From Natronococcus occultus SP4 (GTDB taxonomy: Archaea; Halobacteriota; Halobacteria; Halobacteriales; Natrialbaceae): a DNA stretch of 64,000 nt. Where the stretch lies: positions 425,001-489,000 of the forward strand of contig NC_019974.1 in NCBI RefSeq assembly GCF_000328685.1, read 5' to 3'. The position numbers and the translations under genes are program-made. Shown here in pieces: positions 42,125 through 51,792 of this stretch (within the stretch, counting starts at the first letter, position 1; the number at the start of each line of letters is the position of its first letter). Under the pieces are notes generated by a model. That model saw nothing but the letters and a program-made list of their open reading frames with translations, was not told the origin of the DNA and did not search any database.

Positions 42125-42790
42125 GTCAGATTCGGCGGTTCGAACTGCGACCGCGACGCCGAGCGCGCACTGGCTCACCTGGGGATCGACGCCGAGATCG
42201 TCTGGCACGAGGACGGCCTCCCTGCCGACACGACCGGGATCGTCCTCCCGGGCGGGTTCTCCTACGGCGACTACCTCCGTGCGGGAGCGATGGCCGCGCG
42301 CTCGCCGATCATGGCCGAGGTTCGGGAAGCTGCCGCCGACGGAACGCCCGTTCTGGGAATCTGTAACGGCGCCCAGATCGGCTGCGAGTCGGGGCTGACC
42401 GAGGGAGCGTTCACGACCAACGAGAGCGCCCGGTTCCAGTGTGAACCGGTGTTCCTTCGCGTCGAACGTACGGATACGCCCTGGACGGCCGCCTACGAGG
42501 AAGGTGAGGTCATCGAGGTGCCGATCGCCCACGGGGAGGGACGCTACGAGATTCCCGACGATCGCCTGGCCGAACTCGAGGACGACGACCGCGTCCTCTT
42601 TCGGTACTGCGACGCCGACGGCGACGTGAGCGCGGGCGCGAATCCGAACGGCTCGAAGGGCGGCGTCGCCGGCCTGCTCGGCGAGCGGGAGACGGTCGCG
42701 GTGTTGATGCCCCATCCCGAGCGTGCGACCCTCCCCGACGTCGGTCCGACTGACGGGCAGGGGATCCTTCGCGGATTCGCCGACGCCTGA
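42110..42790 (+). CDS. purQ: Phosphoribosylformylglycinamidine synthase subunit PurQ
   Basis: A 226-residue glutamine amidotransferase subunit of FGAM synthase. It has VSIVRFGGSNCDRDAERALAHLG, the oxyanion segment GIVLPGGFSYGDYLRAGAMA, the nucleophile Cys in VLGICNGAQIG and the late His-Glu pair in MPHPERA. It supplies ammonia to PurL. GTG 42110 is preferred to GTG 42101, as GGGGTGG at 42098-42104 has good spacing and the protein then begins VTVSIVRFGG. PurL is not in the window. Confidence 0.93.
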   Translation: MTVSIVRFGGSNCDRDAERALAHLGIDAEIVWHEDGLPADTTGIVLPGGFSYGDYLRAGAMAARSPIMAEVREAAADGTPVLGICNGAQIGCESGLTEGAFTTNESARFQCEPVFLRVERTDTPWTAAYEEGEVIEVPIAHGEGRYEIPDDRLAELEDDDRVLFRYCDADGDVSAGANPNGSKGGVAGLLGERETVAVLMPHPERATLPDVGPTDGQGILRGFADA

Positions 42791-42914
42791 ACTGGCCGAT
42801 AGCTTTATCGGCATACTGGTCTGTCTTCTGAACAGTATCGCGATAGTATAGGTCGACGCCGACTCGCCCGTGATCGACCGGGCGGGCGATATCGGCCAGT
42901 CGCGGGAACGGGTT

Positions 42915-45900
42915 ATGGGTACGGCAACGCACGTCGTCTGTGTCGGGACGCCCCTCCCGCCGAACGTCGAGGACGTGCTCGAAGACGTCACCGACGCGGT
43001 CACGGTCGCCGTCGCCGAGACGGCCGCCGACTGTCTGGCGGGACTCGAGAGCGCCGACTGCGTCGTCGCGACCGACGCGGTCCCCGACACGACCTGTCCG
43101 GAACTCTGTTCGCAGATCGCGCGTCGTCGTCCCGAACTCCCGGTCGTCGTCTTTCCGGCGACCGGCAGCGAGGAGCTAGCGGGCGAAGTAATCGCGGCCG
43201 GCGCCGACGGCTACGTCCCGCGATCCCAGGGGCTCGAAACGCTTCGGTCCCGTCTCGACGGGCTGATCGGGGACGGCTCGAACGAACGCCACGAGGACGG
43301 GGCCGGCCGGAACGCCGCGGACGACCGGGACGAGAGCGGCGATCGAGCGCAGTGTCGGGACTCGAGCCCGAACGGCGGCTCGAGCCGTCTCGAGTTGCTC
43401 GTCGAACAGTCCCCGCTCGCGATCGTCGAGTGGAACCGCGAGTTCGAGGCGGCGAGCTGGAACCCGGCTGCCACCGAGCTGTTCGGCTACGCGCCGGCCG
43501 AGGCGCTCGGCGAGTCCGCGTTCGATCTGGTCGTCGCCGAACGGGATCGAACCGAGGTTGCGAACCACTGGGAACTGCTCGTCGAGGCCGACCTCGAGGA
43601 GTCGTTCCGGACGGTGAACCGGAACGTTCGAGCCGACGGCACCGAGCTCACCTGCGAGTGGATCAACACGCCGCTGATCGAGGACGGCGAGGTCGTCCGC
43701 GTTCTCTCTTTCGTTCGGGACGTGACGGACGACCTCGAGCGGGCGAACGCGCTCGAGGCGCTCCAGGAGACGACGCGGCGGCTTGTCGGAACGTCCTCTC
43801 CCGACGAGGTCGCCGAGATCATCATGGAGGCGATCGAGCGCGTCCTCGATCGGTCGCTTGCGGGGGTCTGGTTCGCCGCCGAGGACACGGACCGACTCGA
43901 ACTCGAGGCGACAGCCTCCCGGCTCGCTGACGACAGCATCGCCCGGCGACCGATCGACCCTGGGAGCGGACTCCTCTGGGAGGCCTACGACCGTGGGGAG
44001 CCGATCGTGGTCGACGACGCCACGACCGAACGGCTCCCGTACTTCCTCGAGTACCCCCTCGGAAACGCTGTCGTCTACCCGCTCGGCGATCACGGCGTCG
44101 TCTCCGTCTGTTCGGTCGCGGGCCGGGAGCTTGAGGCCGCGGACGTCTCTCTCGTCCAGGTCCTCGCCGCGGCGGCTGAAACGGCCCTCGATCGGACGGC
44201 CCGGCGACGCGAGCTCGAACGTGCGAAGACGATCGTCGAGGCCGTCGGCGACAGTATCTACGCGGTCGACCGCGACGGTCGGTTCGTCGCCGTCAACGAC
44301 ATGCTTGCGTCGGTGACGGGGTACGACAGGGAGGCGCTTCTCGGTCGGCACTTCTCGTCGGTGCTGACCGACGAGAGCGTCGCTCGAGTTCGCGAGCGAG
44401 TCGACGAGTTCGAGCCGGGCGCTGCGGACACTGCGACCGACGAGGTGACTGTCTCGACTCGAACCGGAGAGCGAATCCCCTGTGAGGCGACGACGCGGCT
44501 GCTGTGTCGGGACGGCGACCCCGAAGGAGCGGTCGGCGTCGTCCGCGACATCAGCGACCGCAAGCGAATGGAACGCGAGCTCCGTGACCGACGCGCGAAA
44601 ATCGAGAGCCTCCACGAGGTCGCCTCCCGACTGGACGACTGTGACTCCCCCGAGGAGATCTACGAGCTGGTCGTCGAAACGGCCGAGGACGTCCTGAACT
44701 TCGACGTCTGTGTCGTCGATCGGATCGTCGGGAACTCTCTCGAGAAGGTCGCGCTATCCTCACAGCTCGACGACGCGGACTACGTCGAGCGGATCGACGT
44801 CGAGAGGGGAGTCGCGGGACGGACCTACCGGGAACAACGGACCTACCGGATCGACGACGTCGATCGGTGTGACGACGCCATGGAGGACGCGAACGCCTAC
44901 AGCTCGATTCTGAGCGCCCCGGTCGGCGACCACGGCGTCTTCCAGGCGGCCGCGAGGGAGCGGGGGGCGTTCGACCGCCACGACGAGGAACTGGTCGAGC
45001 TGTTGCTCTCACACGCCGTGGACCAGCTGGATCAGCTCGAGTCCGAAGAGAAGCTCCGCAGCGAGCGCGACCGGTTCGCCGCGCTGTTCGAGAACGTGCC
45101 CGACGCGGTCGTGAGTCTGCGCCACTGTGACGGCGAACCGATAATCGAGGCGGTCAACCCCGCGTTCGAACGCGTCTTCGGCTACGCGGAGGCGGAGCTG
45201 GTCGGGGAACCACTCGACGAGTTCGTCGTTCCGCCCGGAACGAGCGACACGCCCGCCGAGCGGGACCCTCGCGTCGACGAGGGGACGGTCGTCGAGACCG
45301 AGGTCAGACGACGCACCGCCGACGGCTTTCGCGAGTTCGTCCTCCAGCTCGTGCCGATCGAGCTCGAGGAGTCGGACGGCCGATCGTTCGGCCTCTACAC
45401 CGACGTCACCGAGCAGAACCGGCGTCGCAAGCGCCTCGAGATCCTCAACCGGGTGTTGCGCCACGATCTGCGAAACGGGATGAACGTCATCGACGGCTGT
45501 GCGGAGCTGCTCGCCGAAAGCCTCGAGGGGACGGACGCGGCTCGGGTCCGGACCATCCGCGAGCGGTCGCGGGATCTCACCTCGCTCGCCGAGAAGAGCC
45601 GCACCGCAGAGTGCGTCCTCGATCGCGACGCCAATAGCCGCCCGGTCAACGCCGCGGCGCTCGCCGAGCGGGCAGCCGACCGCCTCGAGGACGTCCATCC
45701 CGACGTCGACCTCGGGCGGTCGCTTCCCACGTCGGCGCCGGTCATCGCAAGCGCGGACCTGCGAACGGCGATCTACCAGCTCCTCGAGAACGCGGTCGAA
45801 CACCACGACGGGGTGCCGTCGGTCGACCTCGAGCTCCGGGAGCGACCCGAGGAGGACCTGGTCGTGCTGTCGGTCGTCGACGACGGACCGGGAATCCCCC

Positions 45901-46118
45901 CGGAGGAACGGGCACTGCTCAGCGACGACCGGGAGATCACGCAGCTGCGACACGCGAGCGGGCTGGGGCTCTGGTTAGCTAACTGGGTCGTCTCGCAGGC
46001 GGGCGGACGGCTTGCGTTCGCCGACAACGAGCCCCGGGGGACCGTCGTCAGGATCGAACTACCGCGGGCCGATCCGGAGGCGATCGGACCGGCGTCGGAT
46101 CGGTCCGCGTCCGAGTAG
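42915..46118 (+). CDS. Multi-domain PAS/GAF sensor histidine kinase
   Basis: A 1067-residue cytoplasmic sensor kinase. Order: receiver-like N terminus (1-120, HVVCVGTPLPPNVEDVLEDV), PAS (about 155-270), GAF (about 275-425), PAS (about 430-540), GAF (about 545-695), PAS (about 705-825), then HisKA with RHDLRNGM (His850) and an HATPase domain (NAVEHHDG, DDGPGIPPE, ASGLGLWLA). There is no membrane helix. The N-terminal receiver keeps no clear phosphoacceptor Asp. The RHDLRN box is the haloarchaeal type. ATG 42915 (MGTATHVVC) is taken, as the longer GTG start adds a non-conserved leader. Confidence 0.88.
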   Translation: MGTATHVVCVGTPLPPNVEDVLEDVTDAVTVAVAETAADCLAGLESADCVVATDAVPDTTCPELCSQIARRRPELPVVVFPATGSEELAGEVIAAGADGYVPRSQGLETLRSRLDGLIGDGSNERHEDGAGRNAADDRDESGDRAQCRDSSPNGGSSRLELLVEQSPLAIVEWNREFEAASWNPAATELFGYAPAEALGESAFDLVVAERDRTEVANHWELLVEADLEESFRTVNRNVRADGTELTCEWINTPLIEDGEVVRVLSFVRDVTDDLERANALEALQETTRRLVGTSSPDEVAEIIMEAIERVLDRSLAGVWFAAEDTDRLELEATASRLADDSIARRPIDPGSGLLWEAYDRGEPIVVDDATTERLPYFLEYPLGNAVVYPLGDHGVVSVCSVAGRELEAADVSLVQVLAAAAETALDRTARRRELERAKTIVEAVGDSIYAVDRDGRFVAVNDMLASVTGYDREALLGRHFSSVLTDESVARVRERVDEFEPGAADTATDEVTVSTRTGERIPCEATTRLLCRDGDPEGAVGVVRDISDRKRMERELRDRRAKIESLHEVASRLDDCDSPEEIYELVVETAEDVLNFDVCVVDRIVGNSLEKVALSSQLDDADYVERIDVERGVAGRTYREQRTYRIDDVDRCDDAMEDANAYSSILSAPVGDHGVFQAAARERGAFDRHDEELVELLLSHAVDQLDQLESEEKLRSERDRFAALFENVPDAVVSLRHCDGEPIIEAVNPAFERVFGYAEAELVGEPLDEFVVPPGTSDTPAERDPRVDEGTVVETEVRRRTADGFREFVLQLVPIELEESDGRSFGLYTDVTEQNRRRKRLEILNRVLRHDLRNGMNVIDGCAELLAESLEGTDAARVRTIRERSRDLTSLAEKSRTAECVLDRDANSRPVNAAALAERAADRLEDVHPDVDLGRSLPTSAPVIASADLRTAIYQLLENAVEHHDGVPSVDLELRERPEEDLVVLSVVDDGPGIPPEERALLSDDREITQLRHASGLGLWLANWVVSQAGGRLAFADNEPRGTVVRIELPRADPEAIGPASDRSASE

Positions 46119-46164
46119 TCCGGCCGTCGCCGCTCCAGGCGACGGGGCGATCGGAAAACAGGCG

Positions 46165-47262
46165 CTATCGGGTCAGCGGCTGGTTGAAGCTCCGCTCGCG
46201 TTCCATCACGACCTCCCAGGTCCGTTCACACTCGCAGGAGACCTGCTCGAACACCGAGGGGTCCTGGCGCAGATCGAAGTCCTTGATCGCCTTCTGGACG
46301 AGGTCGTCACACTCTTGGCAGTTGTGTGGGCCCCGGTCGGAGCCGTGGCCGACCGGGTCCGAGACGACGATGGCGTCGACGTCAACGGTCTCGCGGAGGA
46401 CGTGGGCGACCGACCAGAGCCACGGCGGCCGGTAGCCGTCCTCGAAGTAGAGGTCGTCGACCATCGTGTACCGCTGGACGTTACAGGGGTTCATTGAGAC
46501 GGTGTGACAGCCCTCGACGGCGGCACAACGCTCGACCGAGGCGATCATGTCCGTGACCGCCTCGGACTCGGTGAGGAAGGGCGGCTTCATCAGCAGGTAG
46601 GCCTTGATCCCTGCGGCGGCCTCGCTCGCCTCGGTGTCGGCCGCGGCGGCCTCGGCACAGGCGTCCTCGAAGTCCGCGAAGTCGAAGTACTTGTTCACGC
46701 AGTCGTGGCGGACGCGGTCGGTCGCGGTCTCGAGCCCGATCGCGACGTCGGTGTCGACGCCGTGACGGGTGAAGTCGGCGATCTTCTCGCGGTCGACGAA
46801 ATCCGGCAGCGACTCGACGACCATCCGTTCGCGGTCGGCGAACGTATCGGCGATCGCCTGTCGGGTTTCGGCCCCGACCTCACGCTCGTCGAGGAAGGAG
46901 CCGGAGGTGTAGATCTTGATGAGGTCGGCGGGCTCGTCGGCCTCGTCGGCCTCGTGGTCGAGACAGATGTCGATCTGGTCCATCAGTGCCTCGTGAGAGA
47001 CGCTGCCGCCGTCGACGCTCTCGGCGACGTAGCCACACATCGTACAGCCGCCGGCGCGGGCCCACCGACAGCCGCCGGTGTTCAGGATGATCGTCAGACT
47101 CTGCTTGACGCCGTCGGGAGTGTTGTCCTCGTCCACCCAGACACGGGTGGGCTCGTGGGGGTCGTAGCTGGCCTCCTTCCGGGAGCGGATCTCCCGCATG
47201 ACCTGGTTGTGGGCGTCCATGCCCTTGCCCTGCTCGTAGACCTCGGGCGTGGGGTGACTCAT
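46165..47262 (-). CDS. Archaeosine biosynthesis radical SAM protein RaSEA
   Basis: A 365-residue radical SAM enzyme of tRNA archaeosine synthesis. Its cluster cysteines are C65-x7-C73-x2-C76 in NTGGCRWARAGGCTMCGYVAES, an unusual spacing typical of RaSEA and its Elp3-like relatives. Other blocks are KIYTSGSFLDEREV, VVESLPDFVDREKIADF, VAIGLETATDRVR and YLLMKPPFLTESEA. It converts lysine-linked preQ0 in tRNA with ArcS. A CQECDD and a final SCECERTW pair may bind zinc. ATG 47262 (MSHPTPEVYEQGKG) starts the conserved part. The arcS and tgt genes are elsewhere. Confidence 0.88.
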   Translation of the reverse strand: MSHPTPEVYEQGKGMDAHNQVMREIRSRKEASYDPHEPTRVWVDEDNTPDGVKQSLTIILNTGGCRWARAGGCTMCGYVAESVDGGSVSHEALMDQIDICLDHEADEADEPADLIKIYTSGSFLDEREVGAETRQAIADTFADRERMVVESLPDFVDREKIADFTRHGVDTDVAIGLETATDRVRHDCVNKYFDFADFEDACAEAAAADTEASEAAAGIKAYLLMKPPFLTESEAVTDMIASVERCAAVEGCHTVSMNPCNVQRYTMVDDLYFEDGYRPPWLWSVAHVLRETVDVDAIVVSDPVGHGSDRGPHNCQECDDLVQKAIKDFDLRQDPSVFEQVSCECERTWEVVMERERSFNQPLTR

Positions 47263-47377
47263 TATCGGAGAAAGCGGCCCGGTGCCTAAAGCGCCTTCGT
47301 CTGGACCGTCGACAGGCACATGACAACGCCGTGCCCGGACCGAACAGTTACACCGTCGGTCTCACAACGAACGGACG

Positions 47378-49258
47378 ATGCCCATCGGACCGACACAGGT
47401 CGCTCTCGGGGCGCTCGTTCTCGTCGCGATCGGGTTCACGTGGCGCTACGGGGGACGTGACCGCTGGCGGGCGCTCGTCGCCGACAGGTTCGTTTACGGC
47501 GTTCCGTGGGGAACGCTTCTCACCGTCGGAATCGTTGTCGCGTTCTACCTGTTTGCCCAGGGCGGGCTCCGACACTGGAGCGAGCCGCTGACCTACCCGT
47601 TCATTACCTGGTCGTATCTTTACCCGCTCGGCTGGCTTACCGCCGGTATCGCCCACGGCTCGCCCGAGCACCTGGTGGCGAACATGACCGGGACGCTCGC
47701 GTTCGCCCCGATCGCGGAGTACGCGTGGGGACACGACCCCACACGTCGAACTGCAACCGACGCGAACGGCGACGACACTGGGCTGTTGGGGCGGCCCTGG
47801 TTCCGTGCGGTCGTCGCGTTTCCGGCCGCGTTGCTCGCCGCCGCGTATCTGACGGCGTTCTTCTCGCTCGGACCCGGACTCGGCTTCTCCGGAGCGGTCT
47901 TCGCCATCGCCGGCTTTGCCCTCGTCACGTACCCGCTCGCTACTATCGTCGCAGTACTTGCATCCAGCGGGCTCCAGTTGCTGTACGACGCCCTGACACA
48001 GCCGGTGGTTCGCGAGGCCGTTGAACGAGGACCCCCAGCGCCGCCCGAGTGGGCCGGGATCGGCTTTCAGGCCCACCTGCTGGGATTCCTGGTCGGGGTG
48101 CTCCTCGGTATCGCTCTCCTGCGGCGTCGGTCCCGTCGCCCAACCCCCGCACGTCTCGTCCTCGCGACGGCTCTGTTCGGACTCGTCCAGTCGCTCTGGC
48201 TGCTCGTCTTGCCCGCCGCCGAGGACGTGTTCACCCTCTATCGGGGTGCCGGCGTCGTGCTCGTCTTCTCGCTCGCGATCGGCACCACCGTCGCCGTCAC
48301 GGGTAGCGATCGCCCGCTCCCGCGGGTGGTGCCGATCGAGCGGGCGACCCGGCGTCGACTCGCCGGCGCGTGGCTCGCCGTCCTCGTGCTCGCCGTTCTG
48401 GTCGGTACCGTGGGGCTTCTCGTGGGCGACCAGCCGGTACTCTTCGGGCTGGGAGTGGTGCTGCTGGTCGCGACGCTGCTCGCGCTGCCGGCGCTGCCGT
48501 CGGTCGTTCCCGACCGGATGCTCTCGAGTCCGCTCTCCCGGCGCCAGACGGCGATCGCCTGTCTGGGCGTGCTGACGCTGCTGGTCGCCGTGCCGAGCAT
48601 CCCGTTCGGTCTGACGGTCGTCGACGACGCCGTTCCGGGAACCGGCGAGGTCGAGGTCGAGGGGTACGCCGTGACCTACGAGCAAAACGTGACGGTTGGC
48701 CAGGACTCGGTCGTCGACGTCGACACGAACGAGTCCGAAACCCGGCGGGACGGGGTGGTCCTCGTCAACGCCGATCGCGAGATTTCGACCGTCTCCGTCC
48801 GATCCGATCTGCTCGAGTACGCCGGCGAGGGCAGCGTCGACGTCGGCGGGTTCGGCTGGCGCGAAACGGTCGACGTCGAGCGAACCGGCTGGGAGGTCGT
48901 CGGAAACGAGACGGCCTACGCCGTCGACCTCGAGATCGACGACGAGACGACACGGTCGTTCGCCTCCGACCCGGTTCGAGCCCACGCAACGGTCGACGAG
49001 CAGACGTTCCACGTCGTGCCCGACGAGGAGACGTTCCTGCTCCGCGTCACCGAGGACGGTGCCGACGTCGGCGAAACGGCGATTCCGTCGGCCAACGAGA
49101 CGGCGACGGTTGGCGATCTCCAGGTCTCGACCGAGGAACTCGACGGGGTCGAACGGGTGGTCGTCGAAACCGACGAAACGGAAGTACAGATCGCCACGCA
49201 GGAACGGTACGCGGCCGAGACAGCGGCGGAAGAACTGGACGAAATCGAGGAGCCGTAA
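47378..49258 (+). CDS. Rhomboid-family intramembrane protease with C-terminal exodomain
   Basis: A 626-residue polytopic protein. The first half holds about a dozen hydrophobic helices. Rhomboid signature residues are H98/N102 (PEHLVANMTG), Ser171 in GLGFSGAVFAIAGF and His233 in GFQAHLLGFLVG, so the Ser-His dyad is intact. After the rhomboid core, four more helices (about 260-430) precede a soluble domain of about 200 residues (435-626) rich in beta strands and Glu/Asp/Thr. Such an added domain is not part of the minimal rhomboid and could select substrates outside the membrane. It is divergent from RaSEA. Confidence 0.82.
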   Translation: MPIGPTQVALGALVLVAIGFTWRYGGRDRWRALVADRFVYGVPWGTLLTVGIVVAFYLFAQGGLRHWSEPLTYPFITWSYLYPLGWLTAGIAHGSPEHLVANMTGTLAFAPIAEYAWGHDPTRRTATDANGDDTGLLGRPWFRAVVAFPAALLAAAYLTAFFSLGPGLGFSGAVFAIAGFALVTYPLATIVAVLASSGLQLLYDALTQPVVREAVERGPPAPPEWAGIGFQAHLLGFLVGVLLGIALLRRRSRRPTPARLVLATALFGLVQSLWLLVLPAAEDVFTLYRGAGVVLVFSLAIGTTVAVTGSDRPLPRVVPIERATRRRLAGAWLAVLVLAVLVGTVGLLVGDQPVLFGLGVVLLVATLLALPALPSVVPDRMLSSPLSRRQTAIACLGVLTLLVAVPSIPFGLTVVDDAVPGTGEVEVEGYAVTYEQNVTVGQDSVVDVDTNESETRRDGVVLVNADREISTVSVRSDLLEYAGEGSVDVGGFGWRETVDVERTGWEVVGNETAYAVDLEIDDETTRSFASDPVRAHATVDEQTFHVVPDEETFLLRVTEDGADVGETAIPSANETATVGDLQVSTEELDGVERVVVETDETEVQIATQERYAAETAAEELDEIEEP

Positions 49259-49324
49259 CCCGTCGAACGGTGTCGTCTAGGGCCCGCGGCGGGAGCGCTG
49301 ACGACCCGGTGCCGACCGAGAGGA

Positions 49325-49510
49325 TCAGAGCCGCATCTCTCTGGTTTCGACGGCATCGCAGGACGAACAGACGAACCGATACTCCACCCAATCGCCGCTC
49401 GTCGAGACGTTCCAGCCGCTGTCGTCGCGGTAGCCGCAGTGCCGACATCGCAGCTCCGAGTCGTCGAACTTCTTCCGCAGCCGTTCGAACGGTGACTGGT
49501 GTGGTGACAT
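49325..49510 (-). CDS. HVO_0649-type small zinc-finger protein
   Basis: A 61-residue protein, MSPHQSPFERLRKKFDDSEL, with two CxxC pairs, RCRHCGYRDDSG and VCSSCDAVETR, typical of the haloarchaeal zinc-finger family named after HVO_0649. The 'PFERLRK..D..E..C..CG' opening matches that family. The ATG at 49510 is preferred over 49546. An AT-rich stretch, ATACCATTTATCGC (49513-49526), lies upstream as promoter. Its role is unknown; relatives are regulators of gene expression. Confidence 0.75.
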   Translation of the reverse strand: MSPHQSPFERLRKKFDDSELRCRHCGYRDDSGWNVSTSGDWVEYRFVCSSCDAVETREMRL

Positions 49511-49615
49511 ATGATACCATTTATCGCGGTATGCTATAACATTCATTACGATTTCGCTGATAGATCCGCGGCTTCGACGGCATGGTTCTTAGGGATCGCC
49601 TCCGTACGGGAGAGC

Positions 49616-51466
49616 ATGGATAGTGTCAGCGGGACGCACGAGCCCGGGAACGGGACGGCCGTCCTCGAGCGGTTCGTCGATCCGGTGGTGGCTGTGACCG
49701 ACGGGGTGATTACGTTCGCGAACGGAGCCGCCCGGACCGAGTTCGGGTTTCCGGCGGAGTCACTTCCCCGGGAGCCGGAGTCGGTCCTCGGTGCCTACTG
49801 GAGCCGAATCGAGGACGCACTGACCGAGACGACGGTCGGGACGGCTCGGCACGTCTCTCTCGAAACCGCGGCGTACGACGCCCGCGTTCACCGGGGGGCG
49901 GAGGGGGCGACGATCGTGTTCGAACCGCCCGAGGATCAGGATCCGCCCGCGAGCGATCGGTCGGTCAAGGATCGAGCGATCAACGAGGCCCCGGTGGGGA
50001 TCACGATCTCCGATCCGAGCCGCGAGGACAACCCGCTGGTCTACATCAACGAGGCCTACGAGGAAATCACGGGCTACGACTACGAGGACGTCGTCGGCCG
50101 CAACTGTCGGCTCCTGCAGGGCGAGGACTCCGATCCCGACGCGGTCGCGGAGATGCGGGCGGGAATCGAGGAGGAACGTCCGGTCACCGTCGAGATCGTC
50201 AACTACCGCAAGGACGACACCCGGTTCTGGAACGAGGTGACGATCGCGCCGGTCCGTAACGACGCAGGCGAACTGACCCATTACGTCGGCTTCCAGAACG
50301 ACGTTACCGCCCGCAAGGAGGCCGAGCTCGAACTCGAACGTCGAACCGAAGAGCTCGAGTACATCCTCGAGCGGATCGAGGGACTGATCCAGGACGTCAC
50401 CGACGTCGTCGCGGGCTCGACCTCTCGCCGGGAGCTCGAGGCTGTGGTCTGTGAGCGCATCGTTACGGAGGAGGCCTACGAGGGCGCCTGGATCGGCGAA
50501 CGAGATCCGGCGACCGAGCGCATCGAGGTCCGTGAACGGGCGGGCGTCTCCCTCGATGCGTCCTCGATCGACGACGACCACCCGGCCGCGGTGGCCCTCG
50601 AGAGCCACGCCGTCGCCGTCGACGGTGACGGCGAGACGACCCGCGCCTCGTTCCCCTTGCGGTACAACGGGATCGATTACGGCGTGTTGACGGTCCGGAC
50701 CGACTGCGGCCGGACCATCGACGACCGGGAGTCGGTGATTCTCTCGGCGCTCGCCCGAACGATCGCGAGCGGTGTCAACGCCCGCGAAACCAGTCGCACG
50801 CTCGCGACTGACGCCGTCGTCGCCGTCGACGTCGATCTCACCGATCCGGCGCTTGCGCCGGTTGCGCTGTCGGCGGCGACGGACGCCCGCTTCGAGTATC
50901 GGCGGTCGGTCCACCGAACCGGCGACGGAACGGCGTCGCTGTTCACGGTCGAGGGAACGACCGCCGAGGCGCTCCGGACGGCGGCGGCCGAGCTCCCGGC
51001 CGTTTCCCTCGAGGTGCTGGTCGAACACGAGGGAAGCTGTCTGGTCGAACTCCACGACGAGGACGATCCGGTCGGCTGGCTCTCGGACCGCGGTGTCCGG
51101 ACCATCTCGATCGAGAGCGAGGACGGCAGCGCCCGCCTCTCGCTCGAGATTCCGCGGTCGGCGAACGTCCGCTCGGTCGTCGAAGCGATCGAAGACCGGT
51201 ACGACGGGACCGACGTTGTCTCCTTTCACCAGCGCGAGGGCGAGGGCCGGTCCCGACAGGAGTTCGCCTCGCGGCTCGAGGAGTCGCTCACGGACCGTCA
51301 GTTCACCGCGTTACAGCGGGCGTATCTGGCGGGCTACTTCGAGTGGCCCCGTCCGACGACCGGCGAGGAGCTCGCCCGGACGATGGACGTCTCGCGGCCG
51401 ACCTTCCACGAACACCTCCGGGGCGCGGAGGCGAAGCTCTGTCGGGCCTTCTTCGGCGACGACTAG
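49616..51466 (+). CDS. LOV-GAF bacterio-opsin activator-like (Bat) regulator
   Basis: A 616-residue regulator of the Bat type. A first PAS-like segment (20-110) is followed by a LOV domain (about 125-240), whose photoactive cysteine motif VGRNCRLLQGEDSD has Cys164, with EIVNYRKDDTRFWNEVTIAPVRNDAGELTHYVGFQ. A helix (ELERRTEELEYILERIEGLIQDV), a GAF domain (about 275-390), a Bat core and a C-terminal HTH_10 (ALQRAYLAGYFEWPRPTTGEELARTMDVSRPTFHEHLR) follow. It should respond to blue light or redox state. ATG 49616 (MDSVSG) is chosen, as the upstream extension is Tyr/Phe-rich and non-typical. Confidence 0.87.
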   Translation: MDSVSGTHEPGNGTAVLERFVDPVVAVTDGVITFANGAARTEFGFPAESLPREPESVLGAYWSRIEDALTETTVGTARHVSLETAAYDARVHRGAEGATIVFEPPEDQDPPASDRSVKDRAINEAPVGITISDPSREDNPLVYINEAYEEITGYDYEDVVGRNCRLLQGEDSDPDAVAEMRAGIEEERPVTVEIVNYRKDDTRFWNEVTIAPVRNDAGELTHYVGFQNDVTARKEAELELERRTEELEYILERIEGLIQDVTDVVAGSTSRRELEAVVCERIVTEEAYEGAWIGERDPATERIEVRERAGVSLDASSIDDDHPAAVALESHAVAVDGDGETTRASFPLRYNGIDYGVLTVRTDCGRTIDDRESVILSALARTIASGVNARETSRTLATDAVVAVDVDLTDPALAPVALSAATDARFEYRRSVHRTGDGTASLFTVEGTTAEALRTAAAELPAVSLEVLVEHEGSCLVELHDEDDPVGWLSDRGVRTISIESEDGSARLSLEIPRSANVRSVVEAIEDRYDGTDVVSFHQREGEGRSRQEFASRLEESLTDRQFTALQRAYLAGYFEWPRPTTGEELARTMDVSRPTFHEHLRGAEAKLCRAFFGDD

Positions 51467-51541
51467 CGCGAGCGGTCGTTATGGTCCGAATCGGCACATG
51501 CTGCACCGACGTTTATGCGGGTCGGCGTCGAGACGACTGCT

Positions 51542-51736
51542 ATGTACGAGTTCGCAACCGCGGTTCCGCTCCAGCTCGGCGGCGTCGACTTCCTCTACTG
51601 GGCAGTCATCTTCATGGTTCTGGCGCTCGTCGCCGCCGCGGTCGGCGCCGGCGGCGTCGCGGGGGTCTCGATGGAGATCGCGCGGATCTTCGTGCTGATC
51701 TTCATCGTCCTCGCGGTGATCGCACTCCTGTTGTGA
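51542..51736 (+). CDS. DUF1328 family small membrane protein
   Basis: A 64-residue protein with two helices, LYWAVIFMVLALVAAAVGAGG (about 18-39) and IARIFVLIFIVLAVIALLL (45-64), separated by VAGVSMEIA. The 'YWAVIFMVLALVAA..G.GGVAG' motif matches DUF1328, widespread stress-linked small membrane proteins. It follows the Bat gene by 75 bases. The ATG at 51542 is used. Confidence 0.82.
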   Translation: MYEFATAVPLQLGGVDFLYWAVIFMVLALVAAAVGAGGVAGVSMEIARIFVLIFIVLAVIALLL

Positions 51737-51792
51737 GGACGGCGCCGGCGATCGTCGCCGGTGACGAGGGAGACACAGAAGCGAGTGTCGGG

